From Rhynchosporium graminicola (lineage: Eukaryota; Ascomycota; Leotiomycetes; Helotiales; Ploettnerulaceae), in contig FJUW01000026.1 in NCBI GenBank assembly GCA_900074885.1, positions 1 through 64,000 of the forward strand: 64,000 nucleotides of DNA, written 5' to 3'. Positions 49,641 through 59,445 of the stretch are shown here, piece after piece. Made by a program: the position numbers and the translations under genes. The notes beneath the pieces were generated by a model. The model had not been told where the DNA came from. It ran no database searches and worked only from the letters and a program-made list of their open reading frames with translations. Within the stretch, counting starts at the first letter, position 1. Each line of letters begins with the position of its first letter.

Positions 49641-51930
49641 GATTATACTCTATAATAACGCCGTATCTAAAACTCTATTTTCTCTACTATCTCTATTTTA
49701 CTAGCTTTCTCCCTTAAGTTCTTCGGAGCTTCTAGTAAATCTGGAATATCTAGAACTAGAACTATTATATCTAACTTCTTATTTAAATCTATTAATATAG
49801 CTCTAGTAATAGACTAAGTATAATAGCTAATCCTACGAGGTTTCTTCTTTAGAGAAAGTCCGGGAGTATCTAGATCTGATACTATCTCTAAACTAGAAGG
49901 TAAATTCCTCTTTCCCTTAGTATTAGATATTATAGCTTTAAATATAGCTTTCTTTATAAATTCCTATATAATATTATTTAACTCTTTCGTCTGCTTTAAT
50001 ACTATTTATATTATTAACTTAGATTTTACTAAGTCTACTATTAAAAGATCTAAATCCTATATCGTATTAGTATTATTATAATGACATAAGACTCAAGGCG
50101 GTATATAAGCAAGAATAAACAAGTAGGGAGGCTAAGAGCGATCTTATATAGTCTAGTACGAAGGAAATAGAAAGATGCAGAGCTCTGAAGGAGTCTGCAC
50201 CTTCTATATATACAAGGAGGGTATGCCTAAGGCACTGATACTGGCCCGTATCTGCCACGTATACTATGCGCTGTTATATTACCCCCTTCTAAGATAAAGG
50301 CTCGCCCTCGAGCCTTGAAGAATCGAAGTAACTAAGGAAATAAGTAAGTATAAAACGTAGTTAAATATCAAGATAACCTTCTAAATTTCTATTAAACCGA
50401 AACTATAGATACTAATTTAGTATTAAGATTATCTCTTCTGCAGAGGGAAATATAATCTCTAGTAATTATAATACTAAGTTTTGCTGAATAAGCGAGGCTA
50501 AGCGAGTGATTAAAATACTTAAAGGTTACGAAAGAAACGAAAGTCTAAATCGAATTCTAAAGAAGCTAAAAGATTAAGAAGAGTTAGATATCTTTATTAA
50601 GTAGATATAGAAAGTATTAAATTAAAAGTTCTAGTAGAGGGAGGTCGATTCTGCTGAGGGGGATAAATTATACCGGGGTATAGGGGTTACGAGTCGGATT
50701 CCGGTAATTTCCGCTAGAGTAATAAGCTACTTCGTCTTAGCTTAAAAGTAAGGTTTTTCGCTATTAGAGCTACTTTCGGAAGGTTAAAGTCGGGTGAGGG
50801 GATAATAAATATTAGGGCCTATAGGGAAGTTTCCACCTAAAATTCGTCCGCTGTTTTACTTCGTACGCACGAAGGAACGAGTTTCGAAGTATCCGAGAGT
50901 GACTTCGCAGTAATACTAGTGCTTCTGAGGCTGAATTACGTTCAAATTCCTAGCTATCCGAGAGATCTCTGGAATCTCGGCTCTTTTGAAAACCTAACTA
51001 TCGAATTCGTAATTGATAGTACTAACTGTTTCCGTATGATTCCGAAAATCTAAAGTAAGTAGAGATAACTCAGCGAAGAGCTCCCTAGTAGTCGTACGTG
51101 CGAATCGAGTTTTCTAGGTGAGATATTATTTAATACTATCCCCGGCGGTCTTGATCTTTCTGTTTAATATAATAATATAAGACTTAAGGCGGTATATAAG
51201 TAAGAATAAATAAGTAGGGAGGCTAAGAGCGATCTTATATAGTCTAGTACGAAGGAAACAGAAAGATAAAGAGCTCTGAAGGAGTCTGCACCTTCTATAT
51301 ATATAAGGAGGGTATGCCTAAGGCACTGATACTGGCCCGTATCTGCCACGTATACTATGCGCCGTCACAATTATACTAGTATCTAAGGGTTTAAGATCGT
51401 AACTTACTACTTTAATAAACTCTAATTCCTTAAATACTTTCTCTATAGAACGCCTTAAAGCTTAAGTCTCTGCTAATTATATAGTAGTAATCTCTAATAT
51501 AATAATAGGAGCAGCGGATTTCGTAAGATAATAGATCTAATCAATAGCCTTATAAGTAGCTACGATACCGCTTTAATTTAGCTCCGCGTCCTTAGCTTCG
51601 CTACTAGGAAGTAAACCAGATAAGATAATATACTCTATATTAATATAGTTAAGTAACTATAATAAGTTAGTATATATAACTATATTCAGGTTTAAGTAAC
51701 CTATATACTTATAACTACTCTTTAACGCCGAATAATACTTATAAAGCTTAGATTTAAGCTTATTAAACGAATATAGAAGTTCTAGAATAAGAGTATTATT
51801 ATATTTTATCTTAAGGAAAGCGCGAATATATTATAAGTAATATGCCTAATACGCTACCGAAAGAGTACTAGCAGGAACTAGTAAAAGTACTATAGGAGTT
51901 AGCGTTATAGATCCGTGAAACCCCTATACC
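49640..51930 (-). pseudogene. Decayed ORF antisense to pol in Gypsy C
   Basis: In the 3' region of Gypsy C one minus-strand frame reads from about 51,900 to 51,370 (about 175 codons, about seven TAA/TAG), for example 'VLLLVPASTLSVAY' (about 51,860-51,900), 'NKLKSKLYKYYSALKSSYKYIGYLNL' region (about 51,700-51,770) and 'SIEKVFKELEFIKVVSYDLKPLDTS' (51,372-51,450). After the nested element 50077-51369 the coding trace continues, offset by one base, to about 49,640 ('NLPSSLEIVSDLDTPGLSL' near 49,850-49,905). No recognised family. The start is preserved in a second copy at about 18,690-18,755. Confidence 0.6.
50077..51369 (-). mobile_element. Gag-only non-autonomous LTR element, copy 2 (internally deleted)
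   Basis: Reverse-strand element with 202-bp LTRs (50077-50278 and 51168-51369) and exact target duplication ATTAT (50072-50076, 51370-51374). It is the same family as 32130-34305, but the interior is only 889 bp and the zinc-knuckle region is missing. Post-LTR sequence CTTGATCTTTCTGTTTAA (reverse strand) and the purine tract next to the other LTR are preserved. LTRs are lightly RIP-mutated. Confidence 0.92.
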
Positions 51931-52690
51931 GCACTTAAAGACTATCCTTAATACTAAGATAAGGAACTTACTTATAATAAGAGAAGAGTTAATTAAGTCG
52001 ATTAATATATAAGATTACAGCAGACTATTATAGTAATTAGTAACGATACCTACTCTAGGAACCGTATCGCAGTCTAGGGAGAGTAAACTTATAAGTTTAA
52101 ATAGTTATTATAATTGAAAAGGAAAGGCCCTAATATTAATAAACCCCTTCCTTTATATACTCCACGCCCTACTTAAACTCGACTCCCGCTGCAAATAGAT
52201 AAAGTAAATATAGCTTACCGCCCGATTTAGAAGCTATAACTAATATAGTACTATTAAAGTAATATAACTAGTTAGAACCTAATAAAGAATTTACTACTAC
52301 TAAAAAACGGCTAGCGCCTATTACGCGAATATCGACAGAAACAGCTATAATAAAGACTAATTTCTAGTATAAAGTATAACCTTCCGAGCTTAGGGTTAAG
52401 CTCTTCTTAGGGGGGGGGGTAATATAACGATAGCTTACCTGAATATCATATAAGAAGAAGGATAGATACTAGGGCGAACGTTCATAGGTATCCCGGCAGA
52501 ACTAGTATCCGACTCGGTATAGTATCGGACTAGTACTAGTATATATATATAAGGTGCCTTACACTCTATCTCTCTTCTTCTTCCTTCCTTATCTTTTTGT
52601 TTCCTTTGTAGTAGACTATATAAGACTGCTCTTAGCCTCCCTACTTATTTATTCTTACTTATATACCGCCTCGAGTCTTATGTCGTTACA

Positions 52691-54650
52691 TTTTAACTAT
52701 CTTAAATATTCTTAATATTCTAAATACTTAGGACTTTCTACTTCTTCTATAGTATCTAATATAAGATTAAGGTATTATAGCGTAGTAATTACTTAGATAA
52801 GATCCTATTCCTTTATTATATATTACCTAGTCCGCTAGTCGACTTACGGATTATATAGTCTTAGCTATAGTAAGCTTAGTATTACATCTGCGGAATCTTT
52901 CTCTATTACCTTAAATTATTCTATAGCTTTAATTTTTATTAGAGGGCTATTAATTACTATATCGATAGAAGAGGATATAAAGGCGTTTACTAAAAGTCGT
53001 CCTTTAGTATCTTTTACTACTAGAGAATAGCAGTTTATTAAGATCGCTAATACTTTCTCTACGAGTTTAGAAGTAATAAAGTTTATAGTTATATCGCTAT
53101 CGATTAGTATAAATAGCTTTAGTTATACTCTAGTTTTATCTATCGTAAGAGTTTCTACTATAAATAAGTTAAAGTAAACTTTAATTAAGTTTGGAGTATT
53201 ATAAAATAATATATTTAATTTATAATATTAGTATTAGATCTATAATTTATATTCTATAAGAATAAGTATTTATCTCTTAATCTCTTATCTTCTATTAGTA
53301 GAAGAGAATTTCTTTTACCTTATCGCTTTCAGAGTTGTTATTAGCTATATATCTTACTTTATTATAAATAAAGTATAGCTTATATTCTCTAAGGCGCTTC
53401 TTCTTATTTACTAAGATATCTATAAATCTGCTTTCTTTATTCTTTCCTTTCCTAAGGTTTCTATCGATATCAGAGAGAACTTATCGTAATAGTCCTTAGG
53501 AAGCTCTTAGGTAGTCTAAAGTTAGCTCGAATAAAACTTTCTTCTCGCGAGTTAGCTTTCTTTCGCGATTATTAAATAGCCTCGAAGACGTGCGAATAAA
53601 GTCGTTAGCTCTTAGTGCTTCTTTCTTTATCTTAATATAAGTTTCTAGTATATAGCTATTTATTATATTGTAGATTTACTTAAAGATTAGCTTTATAAGT
53701 TCTATCTAGTAATAGAAAAAGACTAATTATTCCTCGAACTGCTATAATACGTCTTATATTAGTATTTCGAAGAAGTTAATAAAATCTTAAACTATCTGAT
53801 TACTAAATATAATCACGCGGGATACTTTAATATCTATTTCTATAGAGCTCGTTTAGGTAGCGTATTCCTCGTATAATTATTCTTTAAAACTTAATAACCT
53901 CTTATTAATTAGTATTTAAGTATATATAATTAATCTATTTATTAATTAGCTCTACTAAGTAGTCCTATATCACTATTACTTATAAGTTCGAGTCGAAGAT
54001 TCTTTCTATAGTAAAGTAATCTTCTACTTCTAGAAGCTAGAAACGAAGATTAGACTTCGAAGGGATAAAAATAAGTAATTATTTAGCTTTTATTCTATCT
54101 TATAAGCTTCTTAAGTAAGATTATTATAGCTAGAGTTCGTTAGTAAAGAGAAGCGAGCTAATTAAACTCTCTCTTAGACTAAGGACTATTATTCGGAGAG
54201 GACCTTATAAGTTAGCTAAGAGTTCTTATCTTTAAGAGGAGCGAGTTTATATTATTAATACTATAACTAGGATTATATTTACTTATATATTTTAGCTAGT
54301 AGATAAGTGAATTTATTATCGTTCGAATACTCTAGCTCTTTATTTTACTATTTCCTTTTCCTCTCTTAATACTACGATCTCTTATCTTTATAGTTTAAGC
54401 GCTCTACTTTATTTATTAATAATTTATTATAAGGCCTAGGAACGTTATAGTAATAGTACTTAAGAAGCACGAGTATAGCGAGAACGAACTAGAGAAAGAG
54501 TTAAGTTTAAAGGTATAGATAACTTATCGCTTTCTCTAGAAATAAGTCTATTATAATTTAATCTATTATCTATATTAGTATTAGTATTAGTATCTCGTAC
54601 TTTCTTACTTAAAGTCTAAGTCTATATTACTCTTTCCTTATATCTCTCAA
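52691..54650 (-). pseudogene. Gypsy G gag and protease
   Basis: Minus-strand continuation of Gypsy G to the right of the Gypsy C insertion. A protease-like segment reads 'LKLFILIDSDITINFITSKLVEKVL' around 53,020-53,120 (a DSGAT..FI..KLV active-site region with RIP changes). Upstream (53,200-54,600) is a decayed gag with a basic linker ('KKADL', 'RRSALENISYTLF' region near 53,350-53,450). The 5' LTR is not identified, and composition changes at about 54,690. Confidence 0.68.
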
Positions 54651-54689
54651 GTCTATTAAGTAAAAGGTCTAGTCGGTTTTACTTATGGA

Positions 54690-54690
54690 A
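54690..54690. other. Compositional boundary: RIP block to gene-type DNA
   Basis: Left of this point CA/TG are rare and TA is common; right of it (from ATGGAAGCTGATGTGCCG at about 54,686) all dinucleotides appear at ordinary frequency. The change occurs within a few tens of bases. Confidence 0.85.
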
Positions 54691-54758
54691 GCTGATGTGC
54701 CGTGTCCGAAAATTTGGACTTGAGATGCTCAAGGGCGAGGCCCATAGATCATACCATC

Positions 54759-55103
54759 ATGAGTGATCACAGTGAACGGTTGACTAAGAAGAATGCAGTC
54801 ATCATAGCCTTGAAAGCCAAATGCCGCGGTGGTCCGAGAGAGAGACCCTTTGAGAAACAGAGGCTCCCAGAAAACAAAGACGTAGTTGAGATTTTCTCGC
54901 TTGAGAAACAGCTGCGCTACCTCCCTTTTACATATACAGAGGGTTATGATACCTCGTTGAAGGCTATAGCTACTTTATCGAGATTGATTGCACTTGTATG
55001 CATAGCGAATGGTCTAAAAGAGAGTATGGATAGAGAAGGAAAAGAAAGAAAACCACCCAGCAATCCCGTGCTTTTATTCAAGTTATTGATCTTGCTACCC
55101 TGA
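54759..55103 (+). CDS. Possible small hypothetical ORF next to the repeat block
   Basis: An open frame runs from about 54,702 to 55,103; the first ATG in frame is at 54,759, giving 114 residues. The product would be basic and polar ('TKKNAVIIALKAKCRGGPRE'), with no signal peptide, clear domain or low-complexity bias. No intron signals or promoter are evident and it lies downstream of the P450 gene on the opposite strand. It may be a chance ORF or the 3' part of a gene whose beginning was lost in the repeat block. Confidence 0.2.
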   Translation: MSDHSERLTKKNAVIIALKAKCRGGPRERPFEKQRLPENKDVVEIFSLEKQLRYLPFTYTEGYDTSLKAIATLSRLIALVCIANGLKESMDREGKERKPPSNPVLLFKLLILLP

Positions 55104-55354
55104 TCTTCCTTCGTTTCGAGATCGCCTTCGAGCGCCTAGTATAAAATTGGATAGGTAATAGTCTTGCTCTAAATAATAGAACCCAGTGAATCGCTTCTGA
55201 CCTTTCGAAACAATTCCTTTGATTATATAGCATTTAGACTATATTAGAAAATGCATGGCTACTCAACAATAAGTTCCCACGGCGATTCTGATAGTCTAGC
55301 TAAAGAAAGGTCAAAACAAGTGATGGCTGTGATGCCTTGCTCTAGAGGGCAAGG

Positions 55355-57582
55355 TCACTTCTTGCGAAGGGTGAATTGCAACTTCAATGGAGTTTTGACC
55401 CAGATGATTAAAGCGTTCAGGCTGTCGTGCCACATGTTCTGCCCTGCTACCAATTTATAGTCAAAGCGGAATATGACTTTACATATGAGTAGGCGCATCT
55501 CGTTGTAGGCCAGGTTCTTCCCTATGCAGTCACGGGGTCCGTAACTAAAGGGCTTTACGCAGGCCAGGTTATCCTAGAATCGAGACGCTAAAGTTAGCGT
55601 TGCTTCACTGTGAAATATTGTGATTGCCTTCGAACCCAACTTCTGAATCGTGGATGTCAGAGAAGTTATATAGACAGCTGTACTTACGTTTGCGTAGCGT
55701 GTGTCGTAGCGTGGATGTGTTGAGGGGAGCCAACGTTCCGGTCGGAAGGAGTCTGGGTCTGTGAAGTTTGCGGGGCTGCGGAATGTTGCCCAAGGATAAA
55801 CATGAATTATTGTCTGTTACAGAGGTCAATAACGGAGATGCCTTGGGCAGACCTGAATAGAAGAGAAATCAACGTACCCCCTGGGGAATAAACTTGCCAC
55901 CAACTTCAGCGCCAGGCGATACACGTGGTGGAGTCTCGGCCGCCGGAGGAAACATCCGAAGGGTCTCCTCAATACACGCCTGCAGGTAAGTGATCTGGCT
56001 ACAGCTTGTAAAATTCATGCTCGATTCGTCAGAAAAGGTGCTACAGATTTCATCCTGTAGGATTTGTCTCCTGTCGGCATTGAGACTAGAGATATAGAAG
56101 AAGAACGACATGGCAGATGACGTCGTTTCACTTCCTGCACCGATCAAAATTCCACTGTTTGCCAATATATTTCTGGTGGACATTGATTGCTCGCCCTGTC
56201 GGGTTTTCTTTAGCCTTGCGCAGATAGTTAGTGATGTTGTAGTTAGACAATGGTAAACTGTTAGACCTACATATAAGTCGTAAAATCGCGCTGACCTGAC
56301 GCTGGCTCCTCACCCAATTCCAGACGCGATCTTGTCATTTCCGCGATCATCTCTCTATTCTCCGCCCCGAGTGCAATCGCCTTGTTAACCTGCTTCCGAC
56401 CAAGTAATATACCGAAAGGAATTGCAAGGTATGGATATGTTGTCAGAAACCGGGAGTAAGCATCTCCTAAGGTGGTCTCATAGAAATTTTGGATGAAAGG
56501 ATGCTCTGTACCAGTCTCAACTGAGGCGAATGACTTTGCAAAGGTAAGTTCTCCAATAATATCGAAGAATAAATAGTTCATCCTACATGATAGCCAATTC
56601 AGTAAAGGCGATTTTGAGGGCAAATCCCGCGAACAGACACTCGCCTTGGCCGTGCAAAACGGTTCGTATAGACAACGCGAGATAGCGAGATGATAATACA
56701 AAAGAATGTACACAATCATAAAGGGCTTAGTCGATACGCACCATTTGACAACATCTACAACCTCTCCGGACTTGGCTCTGCGTGTTAGCTGATCCATTAA
56801 CATCTCCACCTGCTTTTGGACGATGCCCTCCTGTTCACGAACCGCTTGTTCGCTGAATGCGTGGCCTAGAGCTCGCCTCATGCTGCGGCTATTGTACAGT
56901 AAGCACGGAAACAGCTTCATCAAGATATCGTTCAGGTCAAAGGATGATAATAGCACTCTTCAGTGTCAAGTCTCGGGGGGAAACGGCAACTTACTGCAAC
57001 TCATGAGGTGCCGCAAGTAATGTATGTTCGTCGCCCAGGAACAGGTATCCAGCTACCTTGTCGAAATACCCGCCATCGACGCCTCTAGCTTTGAGCCCAT
57101 ACACCTGAGGATAACCGACACTGCCATCGACAGATATGCGGTTTGGCCCGATGCGGACTAATGGCCCAAATTCATTGTGCAGCTGGGATGCTTCACGGGT
57201 AAAAGTGCCCGTTACGTTACTGCGCCATCTGAGCAATCGATTAGCATACGTGTGCTGTGGAACATTTCTGGACTTTGCGATGTAGATTGTATTTACTTAC
57301 TGGTTAATAATATCGGTTACCGCAAGAAGGGGTGGGCCTGGGACTTTCGAGAGAGGATGCAGCCACAAAAGGTAAATAGTACGGAGAATTACCCAAGACG
57401 CAAGCTAGCACAGAGTTTGATTAGTGATCGGATCGGATCGCAGAACGGGAATCGGCGGGAGCTGCCGGCAGACGGGAGCGAGCACGGACAGCAAATGGGA
57501 TCAGGACAATGATCAAGGATAATGCATCGGGCCTGACACGTCCAAGTCCTTGGGGCCAAATCGCCTGTAGGGTAGAGCTCAT
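55355..57582 (-). CDS. Cytochrome P450 monooxygenase, eight exons, intact
   Basis: Spliced by GT-AG introns into 523 codons: exons 57582-57490, 57404-57301, 57228-56995, 56888-56742, 56582-56271, 56214-55878, 55813-55688, 55573-55355; introns of 85, 72, 106, 159, 56, 64 and 114 bp, all phase-compatible. The N-terminus has a hydrophobic ER anchor (about residues 20-47) then the proline hinge KVPGPP. Helix C reads MRRALGHAFSEQA; helix I AGSETT (323-328); ExxR at E380-R383; FRPERW 432-437; haem loop FSYGPRDCIG with Cys467 as iron ligand. All P450 hallmarks are present, so it is probably a functional haem-thiolate oxygenase using a P450 reductase. The C-terminal half resembles the CYP65-like trichothecene C-15 hydroxylase group, but the substrate cannot be told. 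Exon 1 could alternatively end nine codons earlier. Only one P450 and no backbone synthase are visible. Confidence 0.92.
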
Positions 57583-59445
57583 GGTTGTTGTTTAAAGTTA
57601 CGAAAACGATATAATAAAGTTCAAGTGTAATGAAGCAAGTAGACACAAGATTTTGACTCTGCTTCTACATTTACTTGCAAGGCAACTGCATCTTTATATG
57701 CTGACTGACTGCGCTGCGCAATCATGCATATTACGTATATCAATGCCGGATAACAAAAAGAGTCATCCGTTATTACAAAGCATGCAGCGTGCATTTTCAA
57801 TATGAATTTCATAAAAGAGTGTTGATCCTTCCTCGCGGATGCTGCTATCATCCGTGTTGCCAGTGACCCTCTTTTTCAGGTAAACAAGGTTCTTTGGGAT
57901 CCATACGGAGGCGCTTGGCTTCATAGTCCTTCTGATTGGATAATTCGAGGAATGTAGAGTATAAGCACGTCTTCTCATGACCCAGCAAGGTTAGGCTGTC
58001 AAGTAGTCCATGGCTCAATGTTTCATTTCCACGCGGGTCTCCTCATCCGGACAGTTGTAGAATGTACCTCCGTATCGGCGCACAGTGCCATGGCTTAATC
58101 TATGATGCTCATTGGAACAACCGCATCGGTTACAGCATGAGGTGTAAGGATTAGGGAATAACGGCCCTCCTGTCGCAGTTTAAGTGTGGGTATGTCGGAA
58201 TAATTATCTAAGCCTTTCCGGCTGTAACTCCTACGAGTAATTCACAAATACTTGGTGACTTGTTATTGCCTTATCACAAGACACCATTAGCAATCAGGTT
58301 GCAGGACCAAGCGTTCAATGGGAGGAAGTGGCGGATATATTTTGATTCTTGATCTCTCCAAGTCCATTCCCAAGATTGAACCTCCCAGGGTTTAATAACG
58401 TTCTTGAAAAAATGTGTGCCATGTGTTTGCTAAGTAATTTGATTCATTGATCAGTTGCACCTAGTCTATCGAAGGCTATGCTTCTGAAATGTTTTAATTT
58501 ATCGATGGAGAGATTGCTCAAAATACCTTCACGATCATATAATAACTTTCGCGCAATAATATCACAGATTTCGACGCCGAGGAGTTTTGCTACAGTTGTG
58601 CGTCGCAAAAAGGAACCAAGCCAACTCGCATCAAGCCAATGTCGTTTAGAGAAAATAAAGTATTGTTTTCCTTTACCAATCCTAGAAAATAAGGGATTAA
58701 AGTAACGCCGAATACCTCACGTAGGATATATCGCCTCACAGTGCCCTGGGGTTTACGGAGTAGAAATGAACCCAAAGCCAGAACCACAGAATACCGTATA
58801 CTGAGTATAAATAACGACAACAAAATTGCCGGATTCGAACACTTTTCGATTGCCTTAAAGTAATCTGGCGGGCTTAGGAACGCCAACCAAAATTACTCAC
58901 AGAAACAGCAATTTCATCGTCACTTGAACGCTAGCGTCAGAAACCAACTGTTCGTATTCAAAGCCCTCTGTGCTGACGAGTTTGGTATTGCCTTTCGAGA
59001 AAAATACGCAGGTGAGATCTAGGTGATGCAACCCTTGATAATTACCAGATCACTACGCAGGCTCGCATGAGAATGAAGAAGATATTGCAAGGAATAGCGG
59101 GTGCCCCAATCATTGCCTCAGATATGGTTTTAGGCCTGGAGTATGCACAGAGAGCTCAGCTCTCCTCTTTACAGAAGTCAAGAGGCTGAGATCCAAATAG
59201 CAGGGAGGAGGAAGCGAAGACGGATTTCAGTCGCAAATTCAACAGAGTCGTCTCATCCCGGAGGAAGTGGATTATGTAATATATGCTAGTTCCCTTTAGG
59301 TTTAAAGCTAGGCAAATAAGCTTCTTGATCTTGGTGAGGCTGCCTTACGCGCTGTGCGGCTCAAAACTGCTCAATCCTCTCGCCCGCACTGTGGCTTCAC
59401 AAGGGGGCAAATTAGATAGAGCCCTTGGCTTCTGATTCTGCCTCC
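57583..59445. other. Interval without a recognised gene
   Basis: About 1.9 kb of ordinary composition between the divergent P450 and phosphotransferase genes, so it holds both promoters. Minus-strand open stretches at 57,763-57,978 (71 codons) and 58,590-58,886 (98 codons, with a hydrophobic segment) have no recognisable domain or linking splice sites. They may be remnants of a lost gene. No repeat or RNA gene was noticed. Confidence 0.5.

Larger units (their letters stand above)
43623..52690 (+). mobile_element. Gypsy C, full-length, with nested gag-only element
   Basis: LTRs 43623-43890 and 52423-52690, both exactly 268 bp, flanked by a 5-bp duplication TTCTA/TTTTA (one C to T difference) that splits Gypsy G. 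The 3' polypurine tract is an unusual uninterrupted run of nine G at 52411-52419. Plus-strand order: gag with CCHC knuckle, protease, reverse transcriptase, RNase H, integrase. The 3' region carries an antisense coding-like frame into which the TR-GAG element 50077-51369 inserted. Without that insertion the element is 7770 bp. RIP damage is moderate compared with the other Gypsy elements. Confidence 0.94.
1..54690. other. AT-rich RIP-degenerated retrotransposon block
   Basis: Almost the whole interval is composed of LTR retroelements with very few CpA or TpG dinucleotides, abundant TpA and retained CpG. Conserved retroelement motifs can be read but show D to N, G to K/R, C to Y and W/Q to stop replacements, all expected from C to T changes on either strand. 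That combination is what RIP does in Pezizomycotina; the process is inferred, the dinucleotide bias is seen. Short pieces (solo LTRs, the 539-bp TRIM, LTRs of the gag-only elements) keep more CA/TG, consistent with RIP needing a minimum repeat length. No intact long ORF, tRNA or rRNA gene was seen inside. Confidence 0.93.

Noticed and set aside
56823..57020. Plus-strand ORFs over the P450 (for example 56823-57020, 57177-57512, 55251-55460)
   Set aside because: Shadows of the well-supported minus-strand exons and introns.
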